A DNA stretch of 64,000 nucleotides from Cordia subcordata (lineage: Eukaryota > Streptophyta > Magnoliopsida > Boraginales > Cordiaceae). The number at the start of each line of letters is the position of its first letter. Position 1 is the stretch's first letter. The DNA is taken from assembly GCA_028554755.1 (NCBI GenBank), contig JAPTOF010000007.1, forward strand, positions 590,001-654,000, written 5' to 3'. Below the pieces are notes generated by a model. The model saw only the letters and a list, made by a program, of their open reading frames with translations. It was not told the origin of the DNA and did not search any database. Below are positions 1-12,034 of the stretch, piece by piece. A program made the position numbers and the translations under genes.

Positions 1-1330
1 AATATCGATGTTTTCCTCGGGGTGATGCAATACAATAATGGTTTGTTTGATATGATGGAATAGTTTGGAAGGGGATGGTCTTTCAAGGCAGAAAAGAATT
101 CAAAGTAGAATGGCCGTGAAATATTTTTTCTTTTTCTTATGTTTGGTTAAAACTATAAAAAAAGTTAGAATGGAATGGCTATTTTATTTGATATATTTGG
201 TAAAATTATTTTAAAACAAAATTAGAATAGAATAAAAATCAATTCAATTAACCAAAATACACTTATTCTTTAATTTGGCGTAAACTTAGACTTATACATG
301 ACAATTGTTTTTATACAATATTAACATAAATTAAAATTCTCTGTCTTTTGATCAATGATAAAATGCAGCATAATTTGTTCAATGATTTTTTATTTTTATC
401 ACCATATTTCAATTTATTTACTTTTCTAGCATAGCTGAGAGAAAAAGTTAGTCATCCAATAAAACTACACCTGTATTTTGGGTGAAAAAGAGTTAAAAAT
501 GAAAAAAAAAAAAAACATTTTTAATCTGACCAATTCTGCTTTTTATTTGACCCCATCCAATTCTGCTTTTTCCTAAGTTACAAAATGGCTGCTTATATTG
601 TTTTTGTTATATACCTATCTGAAATCTTAAATCTAAAAAACATATAAAATTGTATATATTTTTCAAATTTAAGATTTTAGATAAGTATATAACAAACACA
701 GTATTAATCGAATTTAAAATGTTAGAGTTGGACCCTTTTGATTTATTAGTTTCTTGAGCGTGCCGAACTGCTACATGTTTTTTAACCCTTTATAACTTCC
801 ATGTGCCTTTTGAAACAGAACACAATGCTCCCTTGAAAAGGGAACGTAGTATGATACATTTAAAAAAAAAAAAAATAGAAGGGGTCTAATGGGCTTTAAA
901 CAAACTATAAAGAGGTTCAATTTATTTTAGTTTTCTAAATGAGCCGATTAGCAAAATAATTATCTTCTTATTGACATAAAATTAAGAGAACCTTCCAAAT
1001 TCGTCAACTTTTGGAACCTTCCAAATGCGTCAACTTTTTAACTTAGATGTGGTAATGATAGGATATTATTGACTTAAAATTTCACGTGTTTCAAACACAA
1101 TTTAGATTTACAAATGATAGGATTATATTGACTTAAAATTATTTTACAAATCCAAACAAGAGAATTTATTTGAAAATATAAATTCTCATAGAATTCATTT
1201 AATTTTATTTATAAATGAAATGAATTCCATGCCACAAGTGATTCCAAACGCTATTTAAGATTCTTAGAGTTGGACCCCTTCTATTGGGAATCTCATATTT
1301 TTTATTCTCTACAATACATATTTATCAGCC
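1..1330. other. AT-rich intergenic DNA, no gene seen
   Basis: No coding exon is recognisable on either strand. The stretch is dominated by A/T runs. The phrase 'accttccaaat..cgtcaactttt' occurs twice in a row near 990-1045 and recurs at about 18,045 and 36,045, inside the two C2-peroxidase units. This suggests the sequence is flanking DNA of a third, eroded copy of that unit. Confidence 0.6.
595..703. repeat. Short hairpin (MITE-like) element
   Basis: Two arms of roughly 30 bp around GTTATATACYTATCTRAAAT face each other across a short AT-rich loop, so the whole 110-bp segment can fold into one hairpin. No target duplication or coding content is visible. It is probably a solo MITE remnant, but a chance AT-rich inverted repeat is not excluded. 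Confidence 0.4.
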
Positions 1331-1567
1331 TTGAAGATTCTTTGGCCATATAAATTGATGCTAACAAGGTTATCGTTATTGCAGATTATTGCTTCATTGA
1401 GTGTAAACACCATCAGCGTGGGTTGGTCTTGCCTTCCACGTCCACTGGGTTATCGTCATCAACTGATCTCTGTTGTATCATCTGCCACTCCTTCAATTGA
1501 AACTTTGGCGTAAAACTTTCATATCCAAAATTCTGCGCACGTTCAGAAGATCATTGGCAGAGAATCT
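1331..1567 (-). pseudogene. Remnant of SRC2-like C2-domain gene (third copy)
   Basis: Read on the minus strand, this segment aligns with the 5' half of the intact C2 gene at 34,669-35,211. Recognisable pieces are the N-terminal strand around LLNVRRILDMKV, the T-V-D-x-E-G-K-T / PRW region, and the segment covering S-L-L-x-I-K-L-Y. The start codon region is missing, the reading frame is broken and the 3' half of the gene is absent. The DNA downstream of it (about 1,930-2,250) also matches DNA upstream of the intact copy (about 35,230-35,700). This is therefore a decayed member of the same tandem family rather than a random C2 hit. Confidence 0.7.
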
Positions 1568-2154
1568 CACAAAACGACAATCTTGGAGAAAATATGTGGA
1601 GGACTAACAAAGAAATAGTACATTTTAATTACATATTGATGCTATTTTCTTGTTACACTGTTGTATGTTTGGTCCATGACAATAAAATTGGATGACATTT
1701 GTGACCATAGAAAGCTTGTGTCAATAGGGAACACTACGACTGCCATTATTCGATGTTTGACACTCTTTCTCGGTTTGAATATCCACTCGAGGTGTAATCT
1801 TGTGAATGGTGAATATTTTAAAACTGTGACCACATTCTATTTCTTATTCAATCTAATAAATACTTTTCTTAAAAATTTTTGAAAATAAATAAAACAATTG
1901 ACATTGCCTAAGTGGCCCTTATTCTAAAGATTGTCACAAGTGGGACAACTTTAGTTTAGTGATCGATTTTTTTATTAGTTATATCAATGCTAGATATATA
2001 TAACTGAGTGAGGACGATGGTTAGCCTTGAGAGATGACCAGCGTTGCAACTAGCTTCCTGCAATCTCCCACAACTTGCATTTCTAATTTGACCACTTCTG
2101 AGAGAACTATTGACTCCATCCTAGACATTTTATACAATTAAACCGTCTGAATTT

Positions 2155-2702
2155 CTAAACTATAAAATGTCCAGTTAATTGGGATTTAAAATTCCTGGAG
2201 TTGGACCCTTTATGATTTATATAGTGTGGAGAACTACCGTATTTAGAGACAAAAAAACATCGCAATTCCTCTATATTTTTTGAAACAAAACACAATATCC
2301 CTTGAACAGGGGATATGCATGTGATGTTTTTAGAAATAGAGAGAATTATAATGGGATTTTGATAATATAGAGGAGGGTACAACACACTTAAAGTATTGGA
2401 CAAGAATCCTCTCCTATTTCTTATTCTCTCATATGTATAGGAGGGATTATTTAAATTATTCAGATAGAATGAAATTAGTCTCCAACTTTTATTTCAAATC
2501 AAAAAGGGGGAGGAGGGAAGAAAAATATTGATAAACAATTTGAATTTTGAAATAAAAGGGGAAGATTAATTTCATCTTATATGAATGATTTAGATCATCT
2601 CTCTTATATATATAAGAGAGAATAAAAAATAGGAGATGATCCATGTCCGAAAGTATGTGTGGAAAATTTTTCTAAACGCTGAAAGCACTCAGCCACGTCT
2701 TA
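2155..2702. repeat. Eroded copy of the DNA flanking the C2 genes
   Basis: The text around 2,165-2,360 (phrases 'ttaattgggatttaaaattcctggagttg' in part, 'gaaacaaaacacaata', 'gggatatgcatgtgatgttt') is repeated with point changes at 35,630-35,850. The region 2,680-2,700 and then 3,465-3,600 matches 16,475-16,640 and 35,885-35,975. This shows that the unit was present here before a TIR element split it. Confidence 0.6.
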
Positions 2703-2884
2703 GAGCTTGTTCGGCAAATTTAGCTATTAGAGTAGCTGATAGCTCTTTAGGTAGTTGACAACTATTGTATTTTAGCTATTAGCTAATAGTTGTTTAAATA
2801 GCTAATTGAACAAAATATATTCGATAAAATTAGCTGTTAGATTAGTAGATGAATGTTAAATGATGTAAAAAAATATTGATATCA

Positions 2885-2927
<43 letters not shown>

Positions 2928-3455
2928 ATTACTATTACGATTATAAGAATAAGATAATATATTTTATAATTAGATATTTATTTTCATAATCATATTTTAA
3001 TATTAAAATATAACTAATTTTTTGATAAAACATTTATATCAATATTACAAGGATTAATTTTAATAGATTCAAAATTATTTTGTAAAAAAAAAAAGGTACT
3101 AATAAAACTTATGCTTTTAGTAATGTTAATTATATAGAAATTGAAATTCATTTTTTTCTTATTTCTTATTTATATTTGTGAAAGAAAAGGTAAAATTATG
3201 GAGAGGAATTTGAGAAAGAATAGAAAAATCAAAAAATGCAAAAAGGGTATAATTGCCAAAAAAAAATGAAAAGCTAAAAGCTATGTGAAACGCCAAAATT
3301 TTTAACTTTTGAAAAACGCTAGTTGAAACGCTAAAAGCTACCTAAAAAGTTACTTAAAATGCTAGTTTATCGAATAGCAATAATTTAGTAAACTAATATT
3401 TTGATCAGTCAAAACGTTAAATGTTATTTGAAAAACTATTGTCGAACACGCGCTC
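2703..3455. mobile_element. Non-autonomous TIR element with TTA microsatellite
   Basis: The ends are inverted: GAGCTTGTTCGGCAA on the left and, reverse-complemented, GAGCGCGTGTTCGACAA on the right. Both ends continue into similar A/T-rich sequence. The element lies between 'cagccacgtctt' and 'gaactttgac', phrases that are nearly adjacent in the paralogous DNA at 16,490 and 35,900, so it is an insertion. No clean target duplication could be read. It holds a TTA trinucleotide run (2,887-2,935) and no coding sequence. It is hAT- or Harbinger-like by end type, but the superfamily is unresolved. Confidence 0.6.
2887..2935. repeat. (TTA)n microsatellite, about 16 units
   Basis: Uninterrupted TTA/ATT trinucleotide run inside the TIR element. 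Confidence 0.95.
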
Positions 3456-4410
3456 AGAAGGAACTTTGACATTTTCTACTAATGATGTTAGCAAGCAGTG
3501 GGATGGTTTCAATCATGTAATGTCTGTGCAAACCAACATCTAAGTGGGATCTTTCTATTTCCTGAACTAGTACTAAATGCACTAGTACATGCATCGTAAT
3601 TACCTTAATTCGTGATTGACTGATATGCTAGTACGCAGCGCAGCGCAGCGCAGGGCATGGCACGTCAGTAGAGCCTTCGGGTTGGCACATATAAGTTAGC
3701 CAAATTGTTGTTTTTCTAATTCAATAAGTATTGTTAGAGTAATAGATGCAACATTTAGTTAGTGATGTAATTTTTTTTTAAATAGTAAATGTGACAATAT
3801 AACTTATACTAGTAAACCTCAAAAAGTCAAATTGATAATTATATAAAAGGTTTGTTATCAATATTTCATAGTGATTATATAACTGCTAAGGAATATAAAT
3901 GAATATGCTATTATATTGAAAGAAGAGTAGAAACTGTGTCAATAGAAGATATTGTCTCACATTAAAATTTAATTGCCACGTAAATGGAAATCCAACAATT
4001 GAATTAAATACGTTAATGCATAATGTGTAGTAATAAGAAAGGTAAAATGCACTAGATCCTATGTAGTCTACCATAAGTACACAACACTCCCTTATAGTGT
4101 CAAAAGTCTCACAATGAATCCTTGTGCTGTTTAAAAGTTCTGCTTACACTTCTTACTATTTATACTCTCCTAACAGTGTTAAAATTTAAAGTAAAAAAAA
4201 CATTAATAATCTTACCTCATTCAAATTTTTTTTAGTCAAACACGTGCATAATGATAACAAAAACAAAAATTCTCAAACACCAATATCTTGCTTAGACATA
4301 GATTTTGCCAGAACCTTGTGAGAAAAGAAAAAGAAAATCAGATAAAGAAAGGAATCATCCATTTGAATTTTGATATTGAAGTGAAAAATAAGAGAGCAAT
4401 CTATTATCTA

Positions 4411-4924
4411 TCTATAATATATAATAAAGGAGAGTCTACTGCAGTAGACTGCCAAGTGTTGCATTAATATCAACTTTGTTATTCTTTTGTCACATGTCAT
4501 GTTTTCTGCATATATCTTTTAAAAATGAAAAAGACTAATCATTCTTTTAAAAAAAAGAAAAAGAAAATTCTATTACATAAAAAGATGCCCAATAAATGAT
4601 GAAAATATATCCATCTATACCATTCATGATTCTTTTCCTAAAATTATTAGATTTTACAAAAATATAAAAATTGTTTTCAATGTTAGAAATTTAATATAAC
4701 AAAACATATTTATATTTTCTCTTAGATTAATTGTCAAATATGACCATGAACAATTATAAAAATACTCATTTCTCCTATGTGCTTTACGAGTACTATGATA
4801 TTATATAAATATCCAAATAATTATCAAAAAATACTTTTTAATTTTGAAATCATTACATAATTTTTAATTTGTATCACATTATGCAAACATCGAAACTCGT
4901 GCATTTCCCGGGTAGACATGCCAG
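4411..4924 (+). mobile_element. Helitron-like non-autonomous element
   Basis: It begins TCTATAATATATAATAAAGG, the TC-start and 'TATATAAAGG' head typical of small plant Helitrons. It ends with the GC-rich fold 'CGTGCATTTCCCGGG' followed by a terminal CCAG next to T. The canonical end is CTRR, so the terminus has one deviation. It has no TIR, no target duplication and no coding sequence. It is AT-rich in between and is a candidate only. Confidence 0.45.
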
Positions 4925-4929
4925 TGATA

Positions 4930-5400
4930 TATATAAAGCAACAATGGTTGAACCACATTGCTTTTCTTCAAATTTCATTTGTATACTAAAAAGGAAAAGA
5001 TTACAATGCACATCAAAAGGAAAATACTAATCTTTTACATTAAAAAGATGCTTAATAAATTATAAATTATAAATCATATATATATATATAGCAGAAACAA
5101 TTGAACCACATTACTTCCCTACAAATTTTGTTATTCCTGTAATGTTGTCACGTGTCATTTGAATATTAAAAAGGAAAAGATTACTATGCATATTAAGAAA
5201 GAAAATACTAAAGTTTTACATTAAAAAAATGCTCAATAAATGATGAACAATGTATCAATATACATTATTTATGATTTTTCTTTCTAAAATTATTAGAGTT
5301 TACAAAAAATATAAAAGTTGCAATCAATGTTGAAATTTTAATATGACACAATATATTTATGTTTTATTCCTCACATTAATTTTTCAAAATTGACCATTAA
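4930..5400 (+). repeat. Repeated blocks related to the Helitron-like element
   Basis: Blocks of similar text recur in order, including 'ttgaaccacattrctt', 'aaaaggaaaagattac', 'tttacattaaaaa.atgc.caataaat' and 'aaaattattaga.tttacaaaaa'. They occur at 4,490-4,740, 4,940-5,080 and 5,095-5,380. They look like partial or nested copies of one family inserted next to each other, with no intact ends for the middle copy. Confidence 0.55.
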
Positions 5401-5409
5401 CAATAATTT

Positions 5410-7702
5410 ATACTATCCATACTATATATATAAAGGTATATCTCAAGATAATGTATGAATGTTACATCATTATTTTAATACATTCCTATTGTGGTATTCG
5501 GAGTTGCCACATAAGTGTTTTGAGATTTTGATATGATGACACATCACTACTCATCTTTTATCAAGTGACCTTTGTTTTTCTTTAATTTAAAACTAAATTT
5601 GCATAACTTATTGATTCTCATCAATTACCAATTGTGTTTATGTCATTAATTTAAAGATTTGTCTATTGTTATTTTTATAGTCATATAAAAAATGTTATCA
5701 TATTGTTATTGAAAACCTTACTCTATCTCAGAGACTTACGTGTCATTTTCCTACAATTTTATTTTAAATGCAAATAAATTTTTTGTCTTTCAAGACACCA
5801 AAATTGAATATATGTAACCAAGCATGTATCATCACTTTCATCTGAGGGTTACTAATTTTAAAGAGGTAAACTATGTCACCAGTCCCTAATGTTGTCATTT
5901 TTAAAAAAACAATCATTAATATTTTAATATGTTCAAATTAATCTAAAATATGTTGAAAGTAAATGAGAAATTAGAGATTTTTTCATCATTATTTTAAGAC
6001 CGTTGGTCTTTCATTAAGTTGGATATAAACTCGAAGGGGTTGTGAGACCTTTGAGTTTTCCATGATTTTGAGTATGTGATTAATGCTTGGAAGTTTTACA
6101 ACTCTTGGAATTCTTTTATAAAGGCTTTATCATTTTCAGCACCTATATACAGTGGTCATCTAACAAGGCATAAGATACACCGAGAAGCAAATCTTACTCC
6201 ACTCCTTAGTTAGTAGCATATAATTTTATATTGTTCTAGCATTTGTAGTTTTTCATAGTAGAAAGAGTTTAGACTTTGAATCAAATTCAAGTATCAACTT
6301 TATTTGCTTCGCAGTTTTAGTTGTAATTTATCTTTGCTCATTTCCTGTTCGTCATAATATACATGTTAAATTCTTGTTTATTCTTTTCTAGATTTATTTT
6401 ATGTTATCATAAACTATTTACTCAATGTTTATCTTTAATATTTTCAACATAATATTTATGCATTACTATTAATAAAATTATACCTAAAAAATTTAAGAGG
6501 TTTTAGAAGATGTCATTTCATATTTCAAAAACCCTTAGGAGATGACACATAATATTAATTATCTTTTAATTTGAGGCCAAATGAATAATGTATTATATTT
6601 GCGGGCTTTGCTTTTAATAATTACTTAACAACAAATATAAAAAATGCAAAATATAAAAGAATCATCTTTATAGGATTTTTAGAATAAAAAATACACAAAA
6701 TGAAAAAAATGGAAACACACATAAAATTATATCTATAGTATGTCTAGAACATATAAAAAACTTAATAAAATTATCTTATAAGAACTCATAGAAGTTGTTA
6801 GATCATCTTAACTATCTCTTAATTTGAATCAAAATCAATAACTTTAATAATTATTGCCTCTATATATTAATTACACATAGCAACGTAAAAAGACTGATAA
6901 AAAATTTTAAAAATAAAAGTACAAAATTCATATTTATAGCATGTTTAAAAAGTATAAAAAGAATAAAAAAAAAGTAACTCAATAAAACTTGTATGATACT
7001 AAAACTGTTCCTTTCTCAACTTTGACTTTCAGGCTACCAAGTGTCCTCTTATAAGAAAGTTAAGTGTTCTAATTACAGTCAAAAATAATTTCGAACGAAT
7101 ATAAAATAGGGCATTAGATAATGTATTTTCTGAATTTTCTGAACGTGTTAGTATCTCATGTTGCACAAATAATTAAATATAGATCTTTATATTTGTTATT
7201 TTTTATTTTTAAAATTAAAATATTATTTTTAAAAGTTTTATTTCAATTCAATATAATTTATATTTTAGCACAATCAGGTAACCAAAATAGTCCATTTTAT
7301 TATCTAAAAAACCAAAAATATCTTGTTATTTTCATTATTTTTTTAATAGCACTTGTATGACTTGGATCTCAAATATTAAAATTCTAATATCATTTTGAAA
7401 TTTGAGCATGCTAAGTTTTCAGAGGAAATGATCAACAAAATCAAAAATTCTAATTGTATATTAATATGTCTTAGATGTTTTTAGCATTTTAAATTTTGAG
7501 CGAAAATGATAAATAATTTTTTCAATATGTCACACATCTAGAAGTTCTCAAAATAACATGTTAAATTTTGAAAAAAAAAAATGATCATAATCCTTTTAGC
7601 CAGCAAAATAACTTAGATCCAAATATCATTAGTATCAATTAAAAAAGAATATTTCAAATTTAAACTTTATCCCTATAAGCCTTCGAATTTCCTCCAAAGT
7701 TA
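5410..7702. other. AT-rich transposon-derived DNA, no gene seen
   Basis: Another 'ACTATATATATAAAGG' head occurs at about 5,421, suggesting the start of a larger Helitron-like copy whose 3' end I could not place. I find no supported coding exon in any frame; the open frame at 7,121-7,360 is an AT-rich run of F, I and L residues without family features. Confidence 0.5.
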
Positions 7703-8194
7703 TCTATATCTATATAAAAGGTAAACCAAAAGAGCTCAAAGAAAAGTGTCACATCAGCACCCATCTATTTGCTAAGTCATCACAAATTCTATTTTTATTA
7801 TTATTACATTATTATAAATCTATATATTTTAGTGTTTAATTATATTTATGCACCACTTCCTAACCTTACCATTGCAATAGAGTTACAAGATATTTAATTA
7901 TAATTATGCACCATCTATATATTTCTTTTTCATGAGTTTAAACTAATAAAGTCCAAAAAAACTCATTAATTTAATTAATTTATGCATCATATCCTAATTA
8001 AAAATATCCTAATTAAAATAATAAAAATAAGAATAAAAGCAGTAGAATTAATTTTTATAGATATTTAAAAAATATTAAAAAATGCACAGAAACCTAAAAA
8101 TAATAAAAAATAACATATATAAATATTTAAAAAATCTAAAAAATACATAGAACCTAAATAAACCCATGCAAAGCATAGAGTATGAAAGCACTAG
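7703..8194 (+). mobile_element. Helitron-like non-autonomous element (second copy)
   Basis: It starts TCTATATCTATATAAAAGG after a flanking A. It ends with a short palindrome (CCATGCAAAGCATAG) followed by terminal CTAG before a flanking T. The TC...CTRR ends, insertion between A and T, and a 3' hairpin about 10-15 bases before the end are the standard marks of plant Helitrons. No coding content and no flanking duplication are seen, as expected for this class. Confidence 0.6.
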
Positions 8195-9720
8195 TTATCA
8201 TAATAATTATATCAACAACTTATAACATAGTCCACCTATTTATTTCTATCATCTTTATGTAAAACATCAAGGTCTACTAATATTTATTTATCTCGTGTTA
8301 ATTTAGTTGTGTTTGTGTTACTAATGATTTAGGTGATGGTTTAACTACTAGCATGCAGAAGAGTTTTATTTGATATTTATCTTTTACTACCATCATAATC
8401 AACAAAACGCTAGGGAGTTTACATATAATCAAATAGGTGAGCAATGTTAATAAAGAGTATGACTTGCTCACCAACTACTTCTCCAATATATATGTTACAT
8501 AGAGATATGTGTGAGAGATCTATAAATGAGTACTTACTATTAAGATAGAATATTTATTGAATTGGAGGATTTAGTTTCTAATTGTTTTTTTTTGGGGGGG
8601 GGGGGGGGAAGAAAGATTAAGGAAATCAGGTGTTTAGACCTATCGGGGTGAAGTGAGGATAGGAGATTTGTTTTCTTTTTTTTTTTTCCTTCTTTTTATG
8701 CCAAACTTACTTTTTACCAAATGATTTGATGGTTAAAAATGAATGAAAATTAGCTTTAAGACTAACGGGAGTCCTAAATTGAAATTAAGGGACTAAAAGG
8801 TGCATTTTATTTATAGATATTAAGTTTTTAAAAAATACTGTTCATTATTTTTTTTTAATTTTTTGTGGTTCTTGTCTTTTGAAAATAAACATCAATTCCA
8901 CTCTTTATTATTTCTGGCCAATTGACACATGCATATTACTGAACGAGCTACTAATAGATGATTTGCCAATTAATAGATTAAAAATATTAGTTAGAAATAG
9001 TATAAAATGATCCATTTTTTAATTTAAATTGCAAATAATTTAGCGATTAATTAGAGAAATTCTATTTATACTCTTTTATTTATATATGTTACAAAGAAAT
9101 TTTGGTCTCTATTCAGAATTAAATATTGAGATTTAGTATATTTTACATTTACAATAGAAATAGACATGTACTTTGGGAGATATATATATGGGTAAAAATA
9201 GACATATTTGACTTTCTATGTATATTTGGTATAGAATATTTTTGAATAAATTATAGTATTTTAACTATTATCTTTAACATAATAAATAATTAATATTTAT
9301 TATACGACAATATACTTAACCCTCATTTTTACTTTACATTTTGGATGAATCTTATCCTTCCTTTAATTTTTTAATTCTTATATAAAATCCTATCTTTGAG
9401 AATTTGTCCAATTTCAAATTAGTTTGTCCAAATGTGTTTCTTATTAATTAGTTATTCTTAACACATGTATTCTTTTATATTTTAAATTTTTGCTAATTTT
9501 AAAGAATAATCCCATTTGCAAATTTAGTAAAAATAAAATAAAATAATCTTTTTTCATATGTTTCATAAGGGTACTATACTATTTAAATTACTCTTTTTTC
9601 GTGTGTTTCATGTGGATATAATAATTGCAGAATAAGCACAGAGTTAATGTGAACACATATGAGAAGAAATTATAACATTTCCTTCTATTCGTCCACTTAA
9701 CCAAGGAATAAAGTGCTTTG
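8195..9720. other. AT-rich intergenic DNA
   Basis: No exon or element ends are recognised. The stretch contains a run of 15 G residues at 8,594-8,608. Confidence 0.5.
8594..8608. repeat. Homopolymer G(15)
   Basis: Fifteen consecutive G residues in an otherwise AT-rich region, preceded by a T run. It is a likely sequencing and assembly weak point. Confidence 0.9.
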
Positions 9721-9721
9721 T

Positions 9722-10182
9722 TCATTTGACAGTAGGAATAAGCCACTTGATTATCGGATTACAGGTTAGGTAGTACAGTATGTATGAATGTAAAATGACA
9801 CAGTAAATGACAATAGCTACAATACACGATGGAATTTGGAGTGCAGAACAAGAAGGCTGGGTACTTGGTTCACCTCCCCTCAAGGTGTTGTCTGTTGTCG
9901 CCCAAGACAAGCCTGAAATGGTCGGCTGCTGCTCCTTCCTGCACAATCAAATTTTATTAATTAAATTCGAATGTTAAATTAAAGTTAGTTGCAAGATTTA
10001 ATAAACTTCACCTTCCTATTTCCCTTCTCCAGTAGTTGGCAAAATATATGGACCCATCGACGGGGACCATATTATTAATGGTCATGCCACAAAAACTAAG
10101 CTTCGGGCCATTAAGGTGCAGCACAGGCTCTTCTATAAACGAAATAAGGACATTGCCAACGCGTGGGCAGGCTACACATCTA
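9722..10182 (-). pseudogene. Unrecognised gene fragment with splice-like borders
   Basis: On the minus strand, a polypyrimidine tract and AG near 10,183 precede an open segment ending at a plausible donor (AAG/GTGAAG, near 10,012). A second acceptor (TTGTGCAG) near 9,937 precedes another open segment. The first segment reads in two frames joined by a one-base shift near 10,080, giving pieces such as EEPVLHLNGPKLSF and DGSIYFANYWRRE. I cannot assign a family. The frame break argues for a decayed gene or captured fragment. The region is of higher complexity than its surroundings. Confidence 0.25.
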
Positions 10183-10394
10183 AAAGAAAGAAAAAAAACA
10201 AAGAATTAGTGATGCTTTCATTTTTTTTTTTTAAGAAAAAGAAAAAAGATATGTATAGTGTAATAATAATTTACTGTATTATTATATAGTATAATAATAA
10301 TTTTCGTTTATTGTTGATTATACTGTATTATTTTCATTTTTTTAATTGCTGATTATACTGTATTATATAGAGTATAATAATAATTTGTTCTCAA

Positions 10395-10870
10395 CAAATA
10401 TATATTACGTCTGAATAGAGCACGAAGATGAAGATTCTAGCTTAAACTGGTTGACAGTTATCTTTCTTACAACAATGGTTCAAGCAACTAGGTGCTTCCA
10501 GCCGCCGCTTATTATTGACAGTATTATTCTGTAAATTCACGTATGTGCAATATTTCACTTACATTTATTTAAGGGTCTATTTAGCTCAGTGGAATTTTAA
10601 CAAATTTCGACCAATAAGTTTCTACTAGAAGTGATATTGGGGGGAAAAAATAATACGAAAGGAAAAGATGAAAATCAAGCTTGAAAAAAAAAAATAATAC
10701 GAAAGAAAAAGATGAAAATCAAGCTTTGCAACCATCTCCATTAAAGTAAAACTTTAATGCCTAGCTATGGTGCTGATAGTTCTACTACAAGCCGCTTAGG
10801 ATATATAAATGGAGGTATGTCGAATAATGGATGATCATTTTCGGAGAGAAAACAGAATCCTCCGATTTGT
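10395..10870. repeat. Left part of tandem unit A
   Basis: Two blocks match unit B: 10,400-10,460 with 33,370-33,430 ('gaatagagca.ga' and 'taaactgg.tgacag') and 10,755-10,870 with 33,945-34,060 ('gctgatagttct..tacaagcc.cttaggatat.taaatggaggtatgtc' region). They place the left end of the C2-peroxidase duplication at or before these positions. Confidence 0.65.
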
Positions 10871-11017
10871 TTCCGATGGATGATAATTTTATTGTCTTCT
10901 CTTTTAAGCTCTTTAATTTTCATTTATTATATATTATTTTTTTAGTTTTTATTTTATATTTAAAAATATTAACTTATTGTAAAAAGGTTATACATTGCAC
11001 CAGAAGAAAAGATTAGA

Positions 11018-11092
<75 letters not shown>
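11018..11092. repeat. (ATT)n microsatellite, about 25 units
   Basis: Uninterrupted ATT run ending in ATGATGATG. Confidence 0.95.
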
Positions 11093-12034
11093 GATGATGT
11101 TTGAAAAGTTAACTGATTGAAGAAAAAATTATATAGTAAATTACAAATAAATTTAATTCAAATTGAATGTACACAGTGGTAGAGTCAAGACTCCAAAGTC
11201 AGCCGATGCACTCATTTATGCATAATTTTTTTATATAAATTGTAAACAATTATAATTAAAATATATACTAGAAAATTCATAATAAAAATATTATACTACT
11301 ACATAAATAATGTTTTTATATAGAATGGGATAAATATATAACTAAAATAATTATATATAAAATATATTTTTATTATTGTTATCGCTTGTTTATATTTTAA
11401 AATCATTAAATAATCACGTATTCTTGATAATATTAAATACATATATCTCATGAAATTTTGTGACGTAATTAGAAGCTAGTGGTAGATCTTCGAAGTTAAT
11501 CTTAGTTCCAGGCTATTTGAATACTTTGCATATTGTTTTACATAGTTAGGACATTAGATCTAAAAGAAATTTTTATCAAAAATTAATTTTCTTTTAAAAA
11601 TTTTATCCCTCACATTAATGCCTTATTTAGAAAATAACAAAAATATAAATTAAGATAAAAATAATTGTAGTCATTATACGTAAATTGAAATAATAACTTA
11701 TGAATAAAAGTTATCAATTTTAAATGATTAAATTACACAAACTATGAGGTAACTTATCTCAAAGAAGTGCTAGAAACATGAATAAATAGAAAAAATATGT
11801 ATAATTCAATTTAAATTATAAAAACTATGGAAAAAATTGAACACCAAACATTATGAGTTAACTATATTTTTGTTTTATGTTGTGAACGAAGAGTATAATA
11901 TAGGTAACTTTGAAAAAAAATGTGTCAAAACAAGAAAATGAGAATTTCTTTTTGAAAAAGTTTGTTAAAGACAAAATTTGGAAAGTAGGCCATTGTTTTT
12001 ATTAAATATATTATATTAACTTAAAAATATAAAA

